Of a DNA stretch of 64,000 nucleotides, positions 53,701-61,978 are shown in pieces. The notes below the pieces were generated by a model. The model saw only the letters and a program-made list of their open reading frames with translations, ran no database searches and had not been told where the DNA came from. The number at the start of each line of letters is the position of its first letter. Position 1 is the first letter of the stretch. Source of the DNA: Candidatus Celerinatantimonas neptuna (GTDB lineage Bacteria; Pseudomonadota; Gammaproteobacteria; Enterobacterales; Celerinatantimonadaceae); assembly GCA_911810475.1 (NCBI GenBank), contig OU461276.1:3349501-3413500 (forward strand). Direction: 5' to 3'. The translations under genes and the position numbers were made by a program.

Positions 53701-56700
53701 CATTTACTCATTTTGAGGCATCGTCGAAAACAGAACTGAAGCTGTCTGATTCAGCCAACGTTATTAATTCACCAGGTCTTGCTGTCGTAAAAGATAAACC
53801 CATTCAACCGTCCGTTAACATCAATGTGTGTGACAACAAAGCACGTGTTAATGAGAACCTGATTGATCCCGTAGAGCAAAGCCATACTGGCGGTCGGGAA
53901 CAGTCTATTCATTCATCATCCCATCTAACCCGTCCAAGAGGATCATTTATGGAAACAAAGGCATCTTTACCTGCTCTGCAGGAGGATCACCAGCTGAGTC
54001 AATTGCTGTCGGCTCAACAGGTGATGAGCCAGCTTCATCAGCAATTTCAGACGAATCAGCAGGATTATATCTCTTTACTGAGTACTTTGTTGGATAAACA
54101 GTTTTCCCTGATGGATAAATTCCCTGAAAATCCGAATTTACCTCATATGTTGCAGAGTTTGGGCCACAGTGTTGAATTACTCAATCGTAACCTGGAACTC
54201 TACCACGCTAATCATGAACGTTATTTTGCAACTCAGCAGGCGCTTTTTAGTGCAGAAGCTAGTCAGCCTCATGAGCAACTGAATTCACCTGTCACGCCTC
54301 GTGTCGCTTCGCTTGTCAATGCTCCACAACCTGCTGCAACTGTTGCTCAACCAGCACCTGTACAGGTACAGGCTTCGGCACAACCTAAGCCTGCTGTTAC
54401 TCGGAGCGCGCCAGTTGCAGCGGCTCCGGTTACTCCAGCGAAGCCTTCGCAAGCACCTCAGACACCTAAGATGTCCGTCCCACCAATGCCTGAGCATCAT
54501 GTTGAAGTATCACCAGTGGCAACTCAGCCAGTTGCGGCCACTGTTACTCCCGAACCGGTTACTACTCCGGAGAGCTCTGTTCAGCTGGATGCCTCGACTC
54601 TGGCAGAAATTGAGCGTCTACAGACGGTTCAAATCGACGAGATTATTAAGCGCCTGACGGCTATTGTGAGTGATCGGACAGGTTATCCTGAAGAGATGAT
54701 CGAACCAGAAATGGATTTAGAAGCCGATTTAGGGATTGACTCTATCAAGCGTCTGGAAATTTTCGGGGCTATGTTTGATTCTTTTGCTGCCGATGCTGAA
54801 ATTTATCAGGCAACCCGAGGCGATGATATGGAAACTCTTGATATCGATGCACTGAGTAATGTTCAGAAAATCGCGTCTTTCTTCATGGATATGTTGGGTG
54901 AAATTATCGATGAGTTGCGTAGTGGTTCAGTGGACTTATCAGATGAATCTCAATCAGTGCAAGAAGATTCACCACAGACAGCACCCGTTGTCGAACATGA
55001 TGCTGGTTCTGTGGCTGCTTTGCATAATTTCGGGTTTGTTACAACTACTTCTGAGGCATCGTCTCTGGTAAAGATGCCAGCTGAATCACGGAATAAGATC
55101 GCTGTGATTCAGCACCCTGACGCTGTGGCTGATGCTTTGCAACGTGCTCCTCTAGGGGTGGGGCGCTATGCCGTTGTTTCTCAGTCATTAGCGACCCCAG
55201 ATCGTTTTACCGGGGCTTTTGCCAGGCCCCTTAACTGGCTACTGATTGAAGAAGAGGATGGCGATGCAAAGGAACTGGGCCTTCTGTTGGCATCACTGGG
55301 ACAGAAACCTGTTTATCTGACCTTTAAAGAGGGGTTTTCTGGCTCAATCAGCAACCGAATCCAGTATCAATTAACATCAACTGATCCGTCATCGGTGGAT
55401 TCAATGATTGATTTGATTGAGTCTGAACAGGGAAGTATTGGTGGTGTTGTTTATTGGTGCGCCAAGCGCCAGTGTGTATCGTCTTTGCAGGATCTTTTCC
55501 CGGCAAAGGATTATCAGTCAGTTTCTGGCGTTTATTGGTTGGCTCGTCGTCTTCAGAGCAGTTTATCAGGGCCTTTGCAAAGCTATTTCTTTATTGTTTC
55601 ACGAGGTGATGGTCAGCTCGGGAGTGGTGTATCTCAGCCGTTGCCAGTGATGAGTTACGGTCTTTGCGGATTAGTTAAATCATTGAATATTGAATGGGAG
55701 TCTGTTTTCTGTCGCTACCTGGATATTGCATCCGTTTTCTCGACGGGTGAAATGGCCGCAATGGTGGTACAAGAGCTGCAAGATACGATGCGTCATGAGG
55801 CGGAAGTCGGTCGCCTTGCCAATGGACAACGCATGACGTTGAAAACAGTTCCCGTTGATGAAACATCAACGTTAAATCCGGGGATACCTGTCAAATCGGA
55901 TGATGTTTTTATTGTCACCGGTGGAGCCAGAGGCGTGACAGCTGATTGTGTCCTGCAGCTTGCTCATCAGGTACCAGCAACGTTCATTTTGTTGGGGCGT
56001 TCAGTAATTGATATCGAGTATCCGCAATGGTCAAACGGCTGTGAGGATGAGCGTCAACTTCAACAAGCGGCGATCAGTTATCTAAAAGAACAGGGAGAAC
56101 GGGTGACGCCGGTTCTTGTTGAAATATTACTCAGGCCTATAAAACGTGCCAATGAGGTTCGTCAACGCATTACACAGATGCAGCAAAGTGGCGCAACTGT
56201 GGCGTATTATCCATGTGACATCACCAATGCCGATGACGTGATGAAAACAGTCCATGCGGTTGAACAGCAATATGGGTCTGTGACTGGTGTCATTCACGGT
56301 GCAGGTAATCTGGCGGATAAACGGATTGAGAAAAAAACAATCGATGATTTTCACAATGTATTTGATGTGAAAGTGCTGGGGCTTGCCAATCTGTGTAAGG
56401 CTTTAGATATCTCGCAATTGCGTTATTTAATGTTGTTCTCTTCTGTTTCAGGATTTTTTGGTAATGCCGGGCAAACTGATTATGCTCTGGCGAACGAAGT
56501 GCTGAATAAGTTTAGTTGGATGTTCGATCAATATACGCCATCGTCTGTTATTGTCCGGGCTATTAACTGGGGGCCATGGGACGGTGGTATGGTCAATGAA
56601 ACGCTTAAACGTGCTTATGCAGAGCACAATATGACGATTATTCCGATTGAAGAGGGATGTCGCCGATTTGTTGATGAGTTTAAGCATATTACACCGCCTC

Positions 56701-57620
56701 AGGTCACAATTGGTGGTGCTTCTTATCGCGCTCAGGGTGATGTGTCGTTGACACAGGCAGAGCAGATCGAATGTGATTTACAGGTTTCAACGTTACCTTT
56801 TGTTTCGGACCATGTGATTGACGGAGTGGGCGTGTTACCGCTGGCTGCTGCTATCAATTGGTTAACCCGGACGACTCTGGCACGTTTTGCCGGATATCGA
56901 CTGGTCGGTGTGCATTCGGCACATGTTCTAAAAGGGATAAAATGCAATGAAGTGACTGAAAATCTATGGCATATTGAATTAAAACCTGCGGCAATGGAGC
57001 TGCATGATGGACTGGCGATCGAAGCGCGTTTATCAGCGGGTTCACCGGATGAGGCCTATTACCAGGCAATACTGGTGATTAGCCGTCAGGCTCCGGATAT
57101 TGTGACACTTGATAATTTACCTGATCTTAATAGACGTGTTGCGACTGAATCATCTCTTTATGGTGATATGACTCAGGGAGCCTTGTTATTGCATGGACCG
57201 ACATTTCAGGGAATACAGGACATTGTGTCTATTGATGAGCATTCATTAATTGTTGCGGCGAAAATTCAATGTGCTCAACCTAGTGTATTATTGAATTTTT
57301 CATTAAATGAATTTAATTTCATTCATTATGATATGGCTTTGCAACTTCCATTTATCTGGCTGATGTTAAATAGTCCGAAATTAGGCTTGCCTATGAAAAT
57401 TGGAAGTATCAAACATTATTCATCCATTCAGGATGGACAAGAGTTTTATATTTCAATGACGGTGGTGGCGAATAAATTAACATCATTTATTGCAAACATA
57501 GTGATGTTTAATGGAAGTGGCCAAATATATAGTCAGTTAGAACAGGTTGAATATACGGTTTCAAAAGCTATCAGGAATTTACTAACTCAGCCTCAGCAAA
57601 AAATAAATAAAGCTATTTAA
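50769..57620 (+). CDS. PUFA-synthase-like PKS subunit A: KS-AT-ACP-KR-DH
   Basis: 2,283-aa iterative polyketide/fatty-acid-type synthase of the PfaA group. KS about 10-470: Cys215 (DAACASS), His350 (EAHGTGT) and His390 (QIGHTRC). AT about 588-900: Ser686 in GHSYGE. A Gln/Pro/Ala-rich linker lies about 1060-1280. A single ACP (about 1290-1370) has phosphopantetheine Ser1325 in LGIDSIKR. KR about 1708-1990: TGGARGVTAD and Tyr in TDYALANE. C-terminal hotdog DH-like region from about 2000: VSDHVIDGVGVLPLA. Start ATG 50769 has AAGGTG before it. PfaA proteins usually carry four or more ACPs; only one is here. This layout matches, from memory, the first synthase of zeamine/fabclavine polyamine pathways. 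Confidence 0.93.
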   Translation: MSKVQDNANDIAIVGMASHFPDAACLHEFWQNIIDKKDSITDVNNQSGDSYWFKKDFFHTNPQEPDKTYAHKAGFIKPICFDPVQFKMPPAIMDSISTAQLFALHVARQVMEDSGIVGPDSPLDKDRIGVILGGSGNGNTSFSLAARQHAPYLRRVMINSGLYEAVADDVIERVLGLYLEWNEDSFPGFLGNVTCGRIASCFDLGGTSYMVDAACASSLAAIKSAIGELHSGSCDAVLTGGVNLENSAFSFLCFSKTPALSKSNISRPFDKDSDGMMMGDGVGLLVLKRLEDAKRDKDKIYAVIKSVEASSDGRAKSIFAPRYEGQLKALTRAYERAGVKPSDIQLVEAHGTGTASGDQTELKALSAIYTADGVKPQSTALGSVKSQIGHTRCAAGAASMIKVAMALSQKVLPSTINVGQPNELLSDKNSPFYVSQKSHPWINSDHLKPRRAALSAFGFGGTNFHAVLEEYGHEPVGSYRLSEFPVVLVFHAADTDLLSAECRAALERFESCSALVAIREHLRSQDLGALKADDARLTMVITHPDQLLVMLNQGIKQLENNGQVGWEHPLGIYFQPRSMVRSDQIVAMFPGQGSQYVNMGRSVAVDFPPMRRALESLDQVTLEEQGNVLSPVIFPPPAFVDEDRLSQHEQLTNTANAQPAIGAISAGYYQILSELGFKAEFFCGHSYGEISALWAADVISLSDFFKISLARGLAADKASRSQGDCGAMLAVALSSDACQEILRHYPDVVIANDNATSQIVLGGSSDQIARIAQDLESRQIRCRKLPVSAAFHTHYVESACEPFRQQLESISFNQTFTGQLYSTARAERYSNQVQNIPSLLSAQLTQPVLFRQTIESIYQAGGRMFVEIGPKGVLGKLVGDILGDRLHHVVSVDINDKGDERLHLSRAIAKLVAVGVELSSTDLYARPAMVDRTKLSPVAVELDGGFMMSPKNKKRREHALRKGDTQIVDEFVRQKAASFTHFEASSKTELKLSDSANVINSPGLAVVKDKPIQPSVNINVCDNKARVNENLIDPVEQSHTGGREQSIHSSSHLTRPRGSFMETKASLPALQEDHQLSQLLSAQQVMSQLHQQFQTNQQDYISLLSTLLDKQFSLMDKFPENPNLPHMLQSLGHSVELLNRNLELYHANHERYFATQQALFSAEASQPHEQLNSPVTPRVASLVNAPQPAATVAQPAPVQVQASAQPKPAVTRSAPVAAAPVTPAKPSQAPQTPKMSVPPMPEHHVEVSPVATQPVAATVTPEPVTTPESSVQLDASTLAEIERLQTVQIDEIIKRLTAIVSDRTGYPEEMIEPEMDLEADLGIDSIKRLEIFGAMFDSFAADAEIYQATRGDDMETLDIDALSNVQKIASFFMDMLGEIIDELRSGSVDLSDESQSVQEDSPQTAPVVEHDAGSVAALHNFGFVTTTSEASSLVKMPAESRNKIAVIQHPDAVADALQRAPLGVGRYAVVSQSLATPDRFTGAFARPLNWLLIEEEDGDAKELGLLLASLGQKPVYLTFKEGFSGSISNRIQYQLTSTDPSSVDSMIDLIESEQGSIGGVVYWCAKRQCVSSLQDLFPAKDYQSVSGVYWLARRLQSSLSGPLQSYFFIVSRGDGQLGSGVSQPLPVMSYGLCGLVKSLNIEWESVFCRYLDIASVFSTGEMAAMVVQELQDTMRHEAEVGRLANGQRMTLKTVPVDETSTLNPGIPVKSDDVFIVTGGARGVTADCVLQLAHQVPATFILLGRSVIDIEYPQWSNGCEDERQLQQAAISYLKEQGERVTPVLVEILLRPIKRANEVRQRITQMQQSGATVAYYPCDITNADDVMKTVHAVEQQYGSVTGVIHGAGNLADKRIEKKTIDDFHNVFDVKVLGLANLCKALDISQLRYLMLFSSVSGFFGNAGQTDYALANEVLNKFSWMFDQYTPSSVIVRAINWGPWDGGMVNETLKRAYAEHNMTIIPIEEGCRRFVDEFKHITPPQVTIGGASYRAQGDVSLTQAEQIECDLQVSTLPFVSDHVIDGVGVLPLAAAINWLTRTTLARFAGYRLVGVHSAHVLKGIKCNEVTENLWHIELKPAAMELHDGLAIEARLSAGSPDEAYYQAILVISRQAPDIVTLDNLPDLNRRVATESSLYGDMTQGALLLHGPTFQGIQDIVSIDEHSLIVAAKIQCAQPSVLLNFSLNEFNFIHYDMALQLPFIWLMLNSPKLGLPMKIGSIKHYSSIQDGQEFYISMTVVANKLTSFIANIVMFNGSGQIYSQLEQVEYTVSKAIRNLLTQPQQKINKAI

Positions 57621-57678
57621 TTTAAATACTATTTTTATTCACAGTAAAGCCCGGGCTTATTCTGAGGAGAATAAATTT

Positions 57679-60600
57679 ATGGAACCAATTGCAATTGTTG
57701 GTATGGGATGCTTATTCCCGCAAGCTAATAATCCCGAAGTATATTGGAAAAACTTATGTCAGAAGAAAGACTGCTCGACGCCGATCTCTGAGCATGAATT
57801 AGGTATTTCACCCGACTATTATTATTCCCCGGAATCAGCTGTAGCCGACACAATTCACTACAATAAAAATGGTTACATTCGGGATTTTAAATTTAATTCC
57901 ACAGGTTATAACTTATCGGAAGACGAATTAAATTCATTAGATGATGTTTTCAAGTGGACATTATATAGCGCTGAGCAAGCTTTAATTGATAGTGGGTATC
58001 GCCATCAGAAAAAATGCTTAGATAAAACCGGATTAGTTATCGGTAATATTGGTATGCCGACACATTCTGTGAAGCATATGATGACTCCTTTTTATCATCA
58101 GCTGCTTGAACCTTATATTCAGGAATTATTAAAGCGTCCGGATTTTAAATTTGATTCGATATGGCCTGAGAGAAAATATGATGATGTGAATGTCATAACC
58201 GGTGGACATATTGCGACTGTGTCTTCGCTCGCATTGGGATTATCCGGACCTACTTATGCGCTGGATGCCGCCTGTGCATCAGCTTTTTATGCTATTGATT
58301 TGGCCATTGAATATTTAAATAATCATCAAGTCGATATGATGCTGGCTGGCGCGGTTTGCTGTGCAGATCATATCTATATTGGTCATGGTTTTAATATTCT
58401 TCAGGCCTATCCTGATAAAGGCGAATCTATTCCTCTGGATAACCGTTCACAAGGACTTAAATCGGGTGAAGGCAGCGGAATCGTCGCTCTGAAACGCTAT
58501 TCGGATGCAATTGCCAATGGCGATAAAATTTATGGTGTGGTTGAGGCGGTTGGTTTGTCCAATGATGCTGGCGCCAAACATATTTTAGTCCCTGATATAA
58601 AAGGGCAAAGGCTTGCGCTGGAACGGGCATATCGCAATTGCTCCTCTGATATTGATTATCTTGAGTGCCATGCAACCGGAACTCCCGTTGGTGATCAAAT
58701 CGAGTTGAATTCTGTTGAGAGTTTTTTTGCTGAGCAATCTAAATTGCCATTGATTGGCGCCAATAAAGCAAATAATGGCCATATGTTGACAGCTTCGGGT
58801 ATGGCCGGATTGTTTAAAGTTCTTCTGGCTATGCACCATGGCGAGATCCCGGCGACACTGGGAGTAGAGCAGTTTCTTTCAACGACCAAAGGACGGCTTT
58901 CATCTGATTATCTGGTTCGCAGCACTCAGTCCTGGCCTGTCAGTCATAAACCTAAACGTGCGGCGATCAATGCCTTTGGTTTTGGTGGTGTTAATGCGCA
59001 TCTGGTCATCAGCGAAGACCATGCAACATTGCGTCATCAGAAAGCCTCTGCTGTCACGCAATTTTCTCCGTCACCGGTTGCGATTGTCGGACTGGGCATG
59101 CATCTGGCTGAAACAGAGCAAACAGGTCAGTTAGCTCAGACACTCCATCATCAGAAACAGTTTTTTTCAGAAGTGCCTGACACACGTTGGATGGGGATGC
59201 AACAGCATCAAGGGTTGATGGCCAGTCGGGGAATAGAGCAACCGCCACAGGGTGCCTGGATTGAGCATTTTAAATTTGATTGTAAACATTATCGTTTGCC
59301 GCCTAATGTGGTCAGCTCTCATATTTTATCTCATGTGATGACATTGCCGGTGGCAGAGCGTGCTTTTCTGGATGCCGGATATAAGCGGGATGAAAAAAGC
59401 CGAAATATTGCAGTGATTGTTGCCGGTGGCGTGGATTACGGCTGTTTTCGTTATCAGGCAAGAAATGAAATTAGCTGGCAGTTGCAGCAGAGCCTTACCC
59501 GTTGTGGTATTGAACTCAATGATGCTGATTTGAGTGAATTAAAAGAGATTGTAAAAGACAGTTTGTTCCCGGCTCCTTTTGCTGAGGGGACCACAGGTGG
59601 CATCGGGAATATTGTTGCATCTCGTATTGCAGCGCATCTTCACTTGAACGGGCCTTCATTCTCGTTATGCAGCGAAGAGAATGCGGTCTTTAAAGCGATT
59701 GAGTTATCACAGTTTATGCTGGCCCGTCAGGCGGTTGACGCTGTTATGGTCGTGAGTATTGGTCTGGCAGGGACACCAGAAAATGTCTTTTGGGATCATC
59801 AGTCTCTTAATGCTAATCAGCCGGTAGGCGATGGGTGTGCTGCCATTATGCTCAAGCGAGAAGACAGTGCAATTGCTCATGACAACGAAATCTATGCTGT
59901 TGTTGAAGGACTTTCGATTTCTCATCAGCCGGATCAGAGCCTCTGCTTTGAACCATCGGTTTCTGTTATGGCTGAAAACGTCAGGCAGGCGCTCAGACGA
60001 GTGGGTTGTGATGCAAATCAAATTGACTATCTGGAAATTTATGCGGGTGCACGGCCTCAAGAGCTGGATTCTGAATTAACGGCACTTGCACAAGTATATC
60101 AGCGCCCACGGGAGCAGCAGCCGGTTACGTTGGGGACGATTAAAGCTCATTATGGTCATTTAGGCGCTGCAAGCGGTCTGTTTTCAATCATTAAAACAGT
60201 TGTTCAGTTTTCAATGGAGTCTCTTCCTGCGTTACCTGAATTTTGTTTATCTCCACTGATGCGTCAGTCGGCGACTCACTTTGGGTCATTCCCCCGTTTG
60301 GGCCAACTCTGGAAACATGAAAGTCACCGGGTCCGGCGCGCCAGTATTAACCATTTTGGGATTGATCGGGCGTATAGCCATTTGATTTTACGGGAATCTG
60401 TTGAAGGTCGCCGCGCTACATTAAACGATGTACAGGTTCAGGCCGATAAACCGTTATTGATTGATGTGTACACCGGGCGTCAACAGAGTATCGCAGACAT
60501 TATTCTTTCTGAAGAAAACAAAGCGCGATTTGCTTATGTGGCTGAGCAGCAGTCTGCTGAGCTGGTAGCTGTGATTGATGGCGGTGTTCGCACCATTGCG

Positions 60601-61968
60601 CTGGATGATTCGCGTCATTTGGCTCGCCATGCGTATACCCAACTGAAATATCTGCAACTTGAAAGTACCTTTAATCAGCTCCTTCAGCGGCAGATTGCCC
60701 GTCTGTTGGATGAACCGGCTCAAGAAGGACACCGGCCAGTCATTTTTGATTATGAACAGCTGGTTGAACTAACCAATGGCTGTGTTGCGAAAGTTTTGGG
60801 CAGAGAGTATCAGGAAGCAGATCAATATCTGGTGCGTACCCGTATGCCATCGCCACCTTACATGTTTGTCTCCAGAATTAACGCCTTATCTGCACAAAAA
60901 GGCAAGCTGGAACCTGGCTTTATCGAGTGGGAATACGATATTCCGGTCGGTGGATGGTATATCGTCAATGATCGCTCACCCTCGTTTGTCGCACTTGAAT
61001 CATCACATGCCATGATTGTGGCTTTTACCGTCATCGGCTGCGACATGATGTTTAAAGGGCAGTTGTGTTATCGGGCTGTTGACAGCAAAACAACTGTTTA
61101 TAGCGATATGCCTAAAGCAGGTGAAACCATGCGGGGTCGGGTCAATATGACTTCGGTTGTCCGGGCCGGTGGGGTCACACTGATTCATTATGAGTATTTT
61201 TGTTATGTCGGCGAGCGGCTTGTTTTCAAACTGGAAGCTAACTCCGGATTTTTTGGTCTTAAAGATATTCAACGCGCTAAACCACTTGATACGTCCAGTT
61301 ACTTCGCCAATGCAACTAAGCAGGTTGGGTTTGTACCAGTGCGCCATACGGATAAGACATCGCTTAATGAGTCAGAGATTAATGCATTGATGTCGGGCGA
61401 TATAGCCGGATGTTTTGGTCCGTCATATCAGCGTGAGGGATCCAGGCCTATTTGTAATCCATCAACGCAAATGGTCGAACGGATTGCTTCTATAGAACAA
61501 TACGGTGGTGCTTTCGGGCTGGGGCAAATGATCGGTGAAGTGGATATTGATCCAGATCATTTTATTTTTAAAGCACACTTTAAAAATGATCCGGTTATGC
61601 CTGGTACTTTCCTGGTTGAAGGCTGCGAACAGATGGTCTCCTGCTTTATTCATTATCTTGGGTTTAATTCTGACTCGTCATTGGTTCCTTTTTCACTGTG
61701 TGATCACCAGCATAGTGCCCGTTTCAGAGGGGAAGTGAAATGCGAACGTGAAACACTTCGTTATCGTCTGACCTGTAAAAGCATCGATGCGACATATACA
61801 CCATCAACGGAACAACTCGAATCAGCCACGATGACGTTTATTGTTGAGATGATCTATCGCGGTAATGTGATTGGTCTGTGCGACAACCTGGGTGCTGGTT
61901 TTAAACGTGTATCGATTGATGATTCTGTGATCTCAACTTATTCCGCTAAGGACTGTGATTATGTGTGA
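57679..61968 (+). CDS. PUFA-synthase-like PKS subunit C: KS-CLF-DH-DH
   Basis: 1,429 aa of the PfaC group. KS about 1-450 with Cys199 (DAACASA), His331 (ECHATGTPVGD) and His368 (NNGHMLTASG). Second KS-like domain about 465-905 in which the catalytic Cys position is changed (SLCSEENAVF), i.e. a chain-length-factor. Two FabA-like hotdog dehydratase domains follow: about 1050-1190 (PVGGWYIVNDRSPSF) and about 1230-1429 (AHFKNDPVMPGTFLVEG, with the catalytic His). GGAG precedes ATG 57679; the gene lies 58 bases after subunit A. It elongates and dehydrates the ACP-bound chain made with subunit A. Confidence 0.92.
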   Translation: MEPIAIVGMGCLFPQANNPEVYWKNLCQKKDCSTPISEHELGISPDYYYSPESAVADTIHYNKNGYIRDFKFNSTGYNLSEDELNSLDDVFKWTLYSAEQALIDSGYRHQKKCLDKTGLVIGNIGMPTHSVKHMMTPFYHQLLEPYIQELLKRPDFKFDSIWPERKYDDVNVITGGHIATVSSLALGLSGPTYALDAACASAFYAIDLAIEYLNNHQVDMMLAGAVCCADHIYIGHGFNILQAYPDKGESIPLDNRSQGLKSGEGSGIVALKRYSDAIANGDKIYGVVEAVGLSNDAGAKHILVPDIKGQRLALERAYRNCSSDIDYLECHATGTPVGDQIELNSVESFFAEQSKLPLIGANKANNGHMLTASGMAGLFKVLLAMHHGEIPATLGVEQFLSTTKGRLSSDYLVRSTQSWPVSHKPKRAAINAFGFGGVNAHLVISEDHATLRHQKASAVTQFSPSPVAIVGLGMHLAETEQTGQLAQTLHHQKQFFSEVPDTRWMGMQQHQGLMASRGIEQPPQGAWIEHFKFDCKHYRLPPNVVSSHILSHVMTLPVAERAFLDAGYKRDEKSRNIAVIVAGGVDYGCFRYQARNEISWQLQQSLTRCGIELNDADLSELKEIVKDSLFPAPFAEGTTGGIGNIVASRIAAHLHLNGPSFSLCSEENAVFKAIELSQFMLARQAVDAVMVVSIGLAGTPENVFWDHQSLNANQPVGDGCAAIMLKREDSAIAHDNEIYAVVEGLSISHQPDQSLCFEPSVSVMAENVRQALRRVGCDANQIDYLEIYAGARPQELDSELTALAQVYQRPREQQPVTLGTIKAHYGHLGAASGLFSIIKTVVQFSMESLPALPEFCLSPLMRQSATHFGSFPRLGQLWKHESHRVRRASINHFGIDRAYSHLILRESVEGRRATLNDVQVQADKPLLIDVYTGRQQSIADIILSEENKARFAYVAEQQSAELVAVIDGGVRTIALDDSRHLARHAYTQLKYLQLESTFNQLLQRQIARLLDEPAQEGHRPVIFDYEQLVELTNGCVAKVLGREYQEADQYLVRTRMPSPPYMFVSRINALSAQKGKLEPGFIEWEYDIPVGGWYIVNDRSPSFVALESSHAMIVAFTVIGCDMMFKGQLCYRAVDSKTTVYSDMPKAGETMRGRVNMTSVVRAGGVTLIHYEYFCYVGERLVFKLEANSGFFGLKDIQRAKPLDTSSYFANATKQVGFVPVRHTDKTSLNESEINALMSGDIAGCFGPSYQREGSRPICNPSTQMVERIASIEQYGGAFGLGQMIGEVDIDPDHFIFKAHFKNDPVMPGTFLVEGCEQMVSCFIHYLGFNSDSSLVPFSLCDHQHSARFRGEVKCERETLRYRLTCKSIDATYTPSTEQLESATMTFIVEMIYRGNVIGLCDNLGAGFKRVSIDDSVISTYSAKDCDYV

Positions 61969-61978
61969 GGTGAATGTT

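Noticed and set aside
54301-54657. 118-aa Leu-rich ORF inside subunit A
   Set aside because: It is the alternative frame of the Pro/Ala/Gln-rich linker; composition bias explains it.
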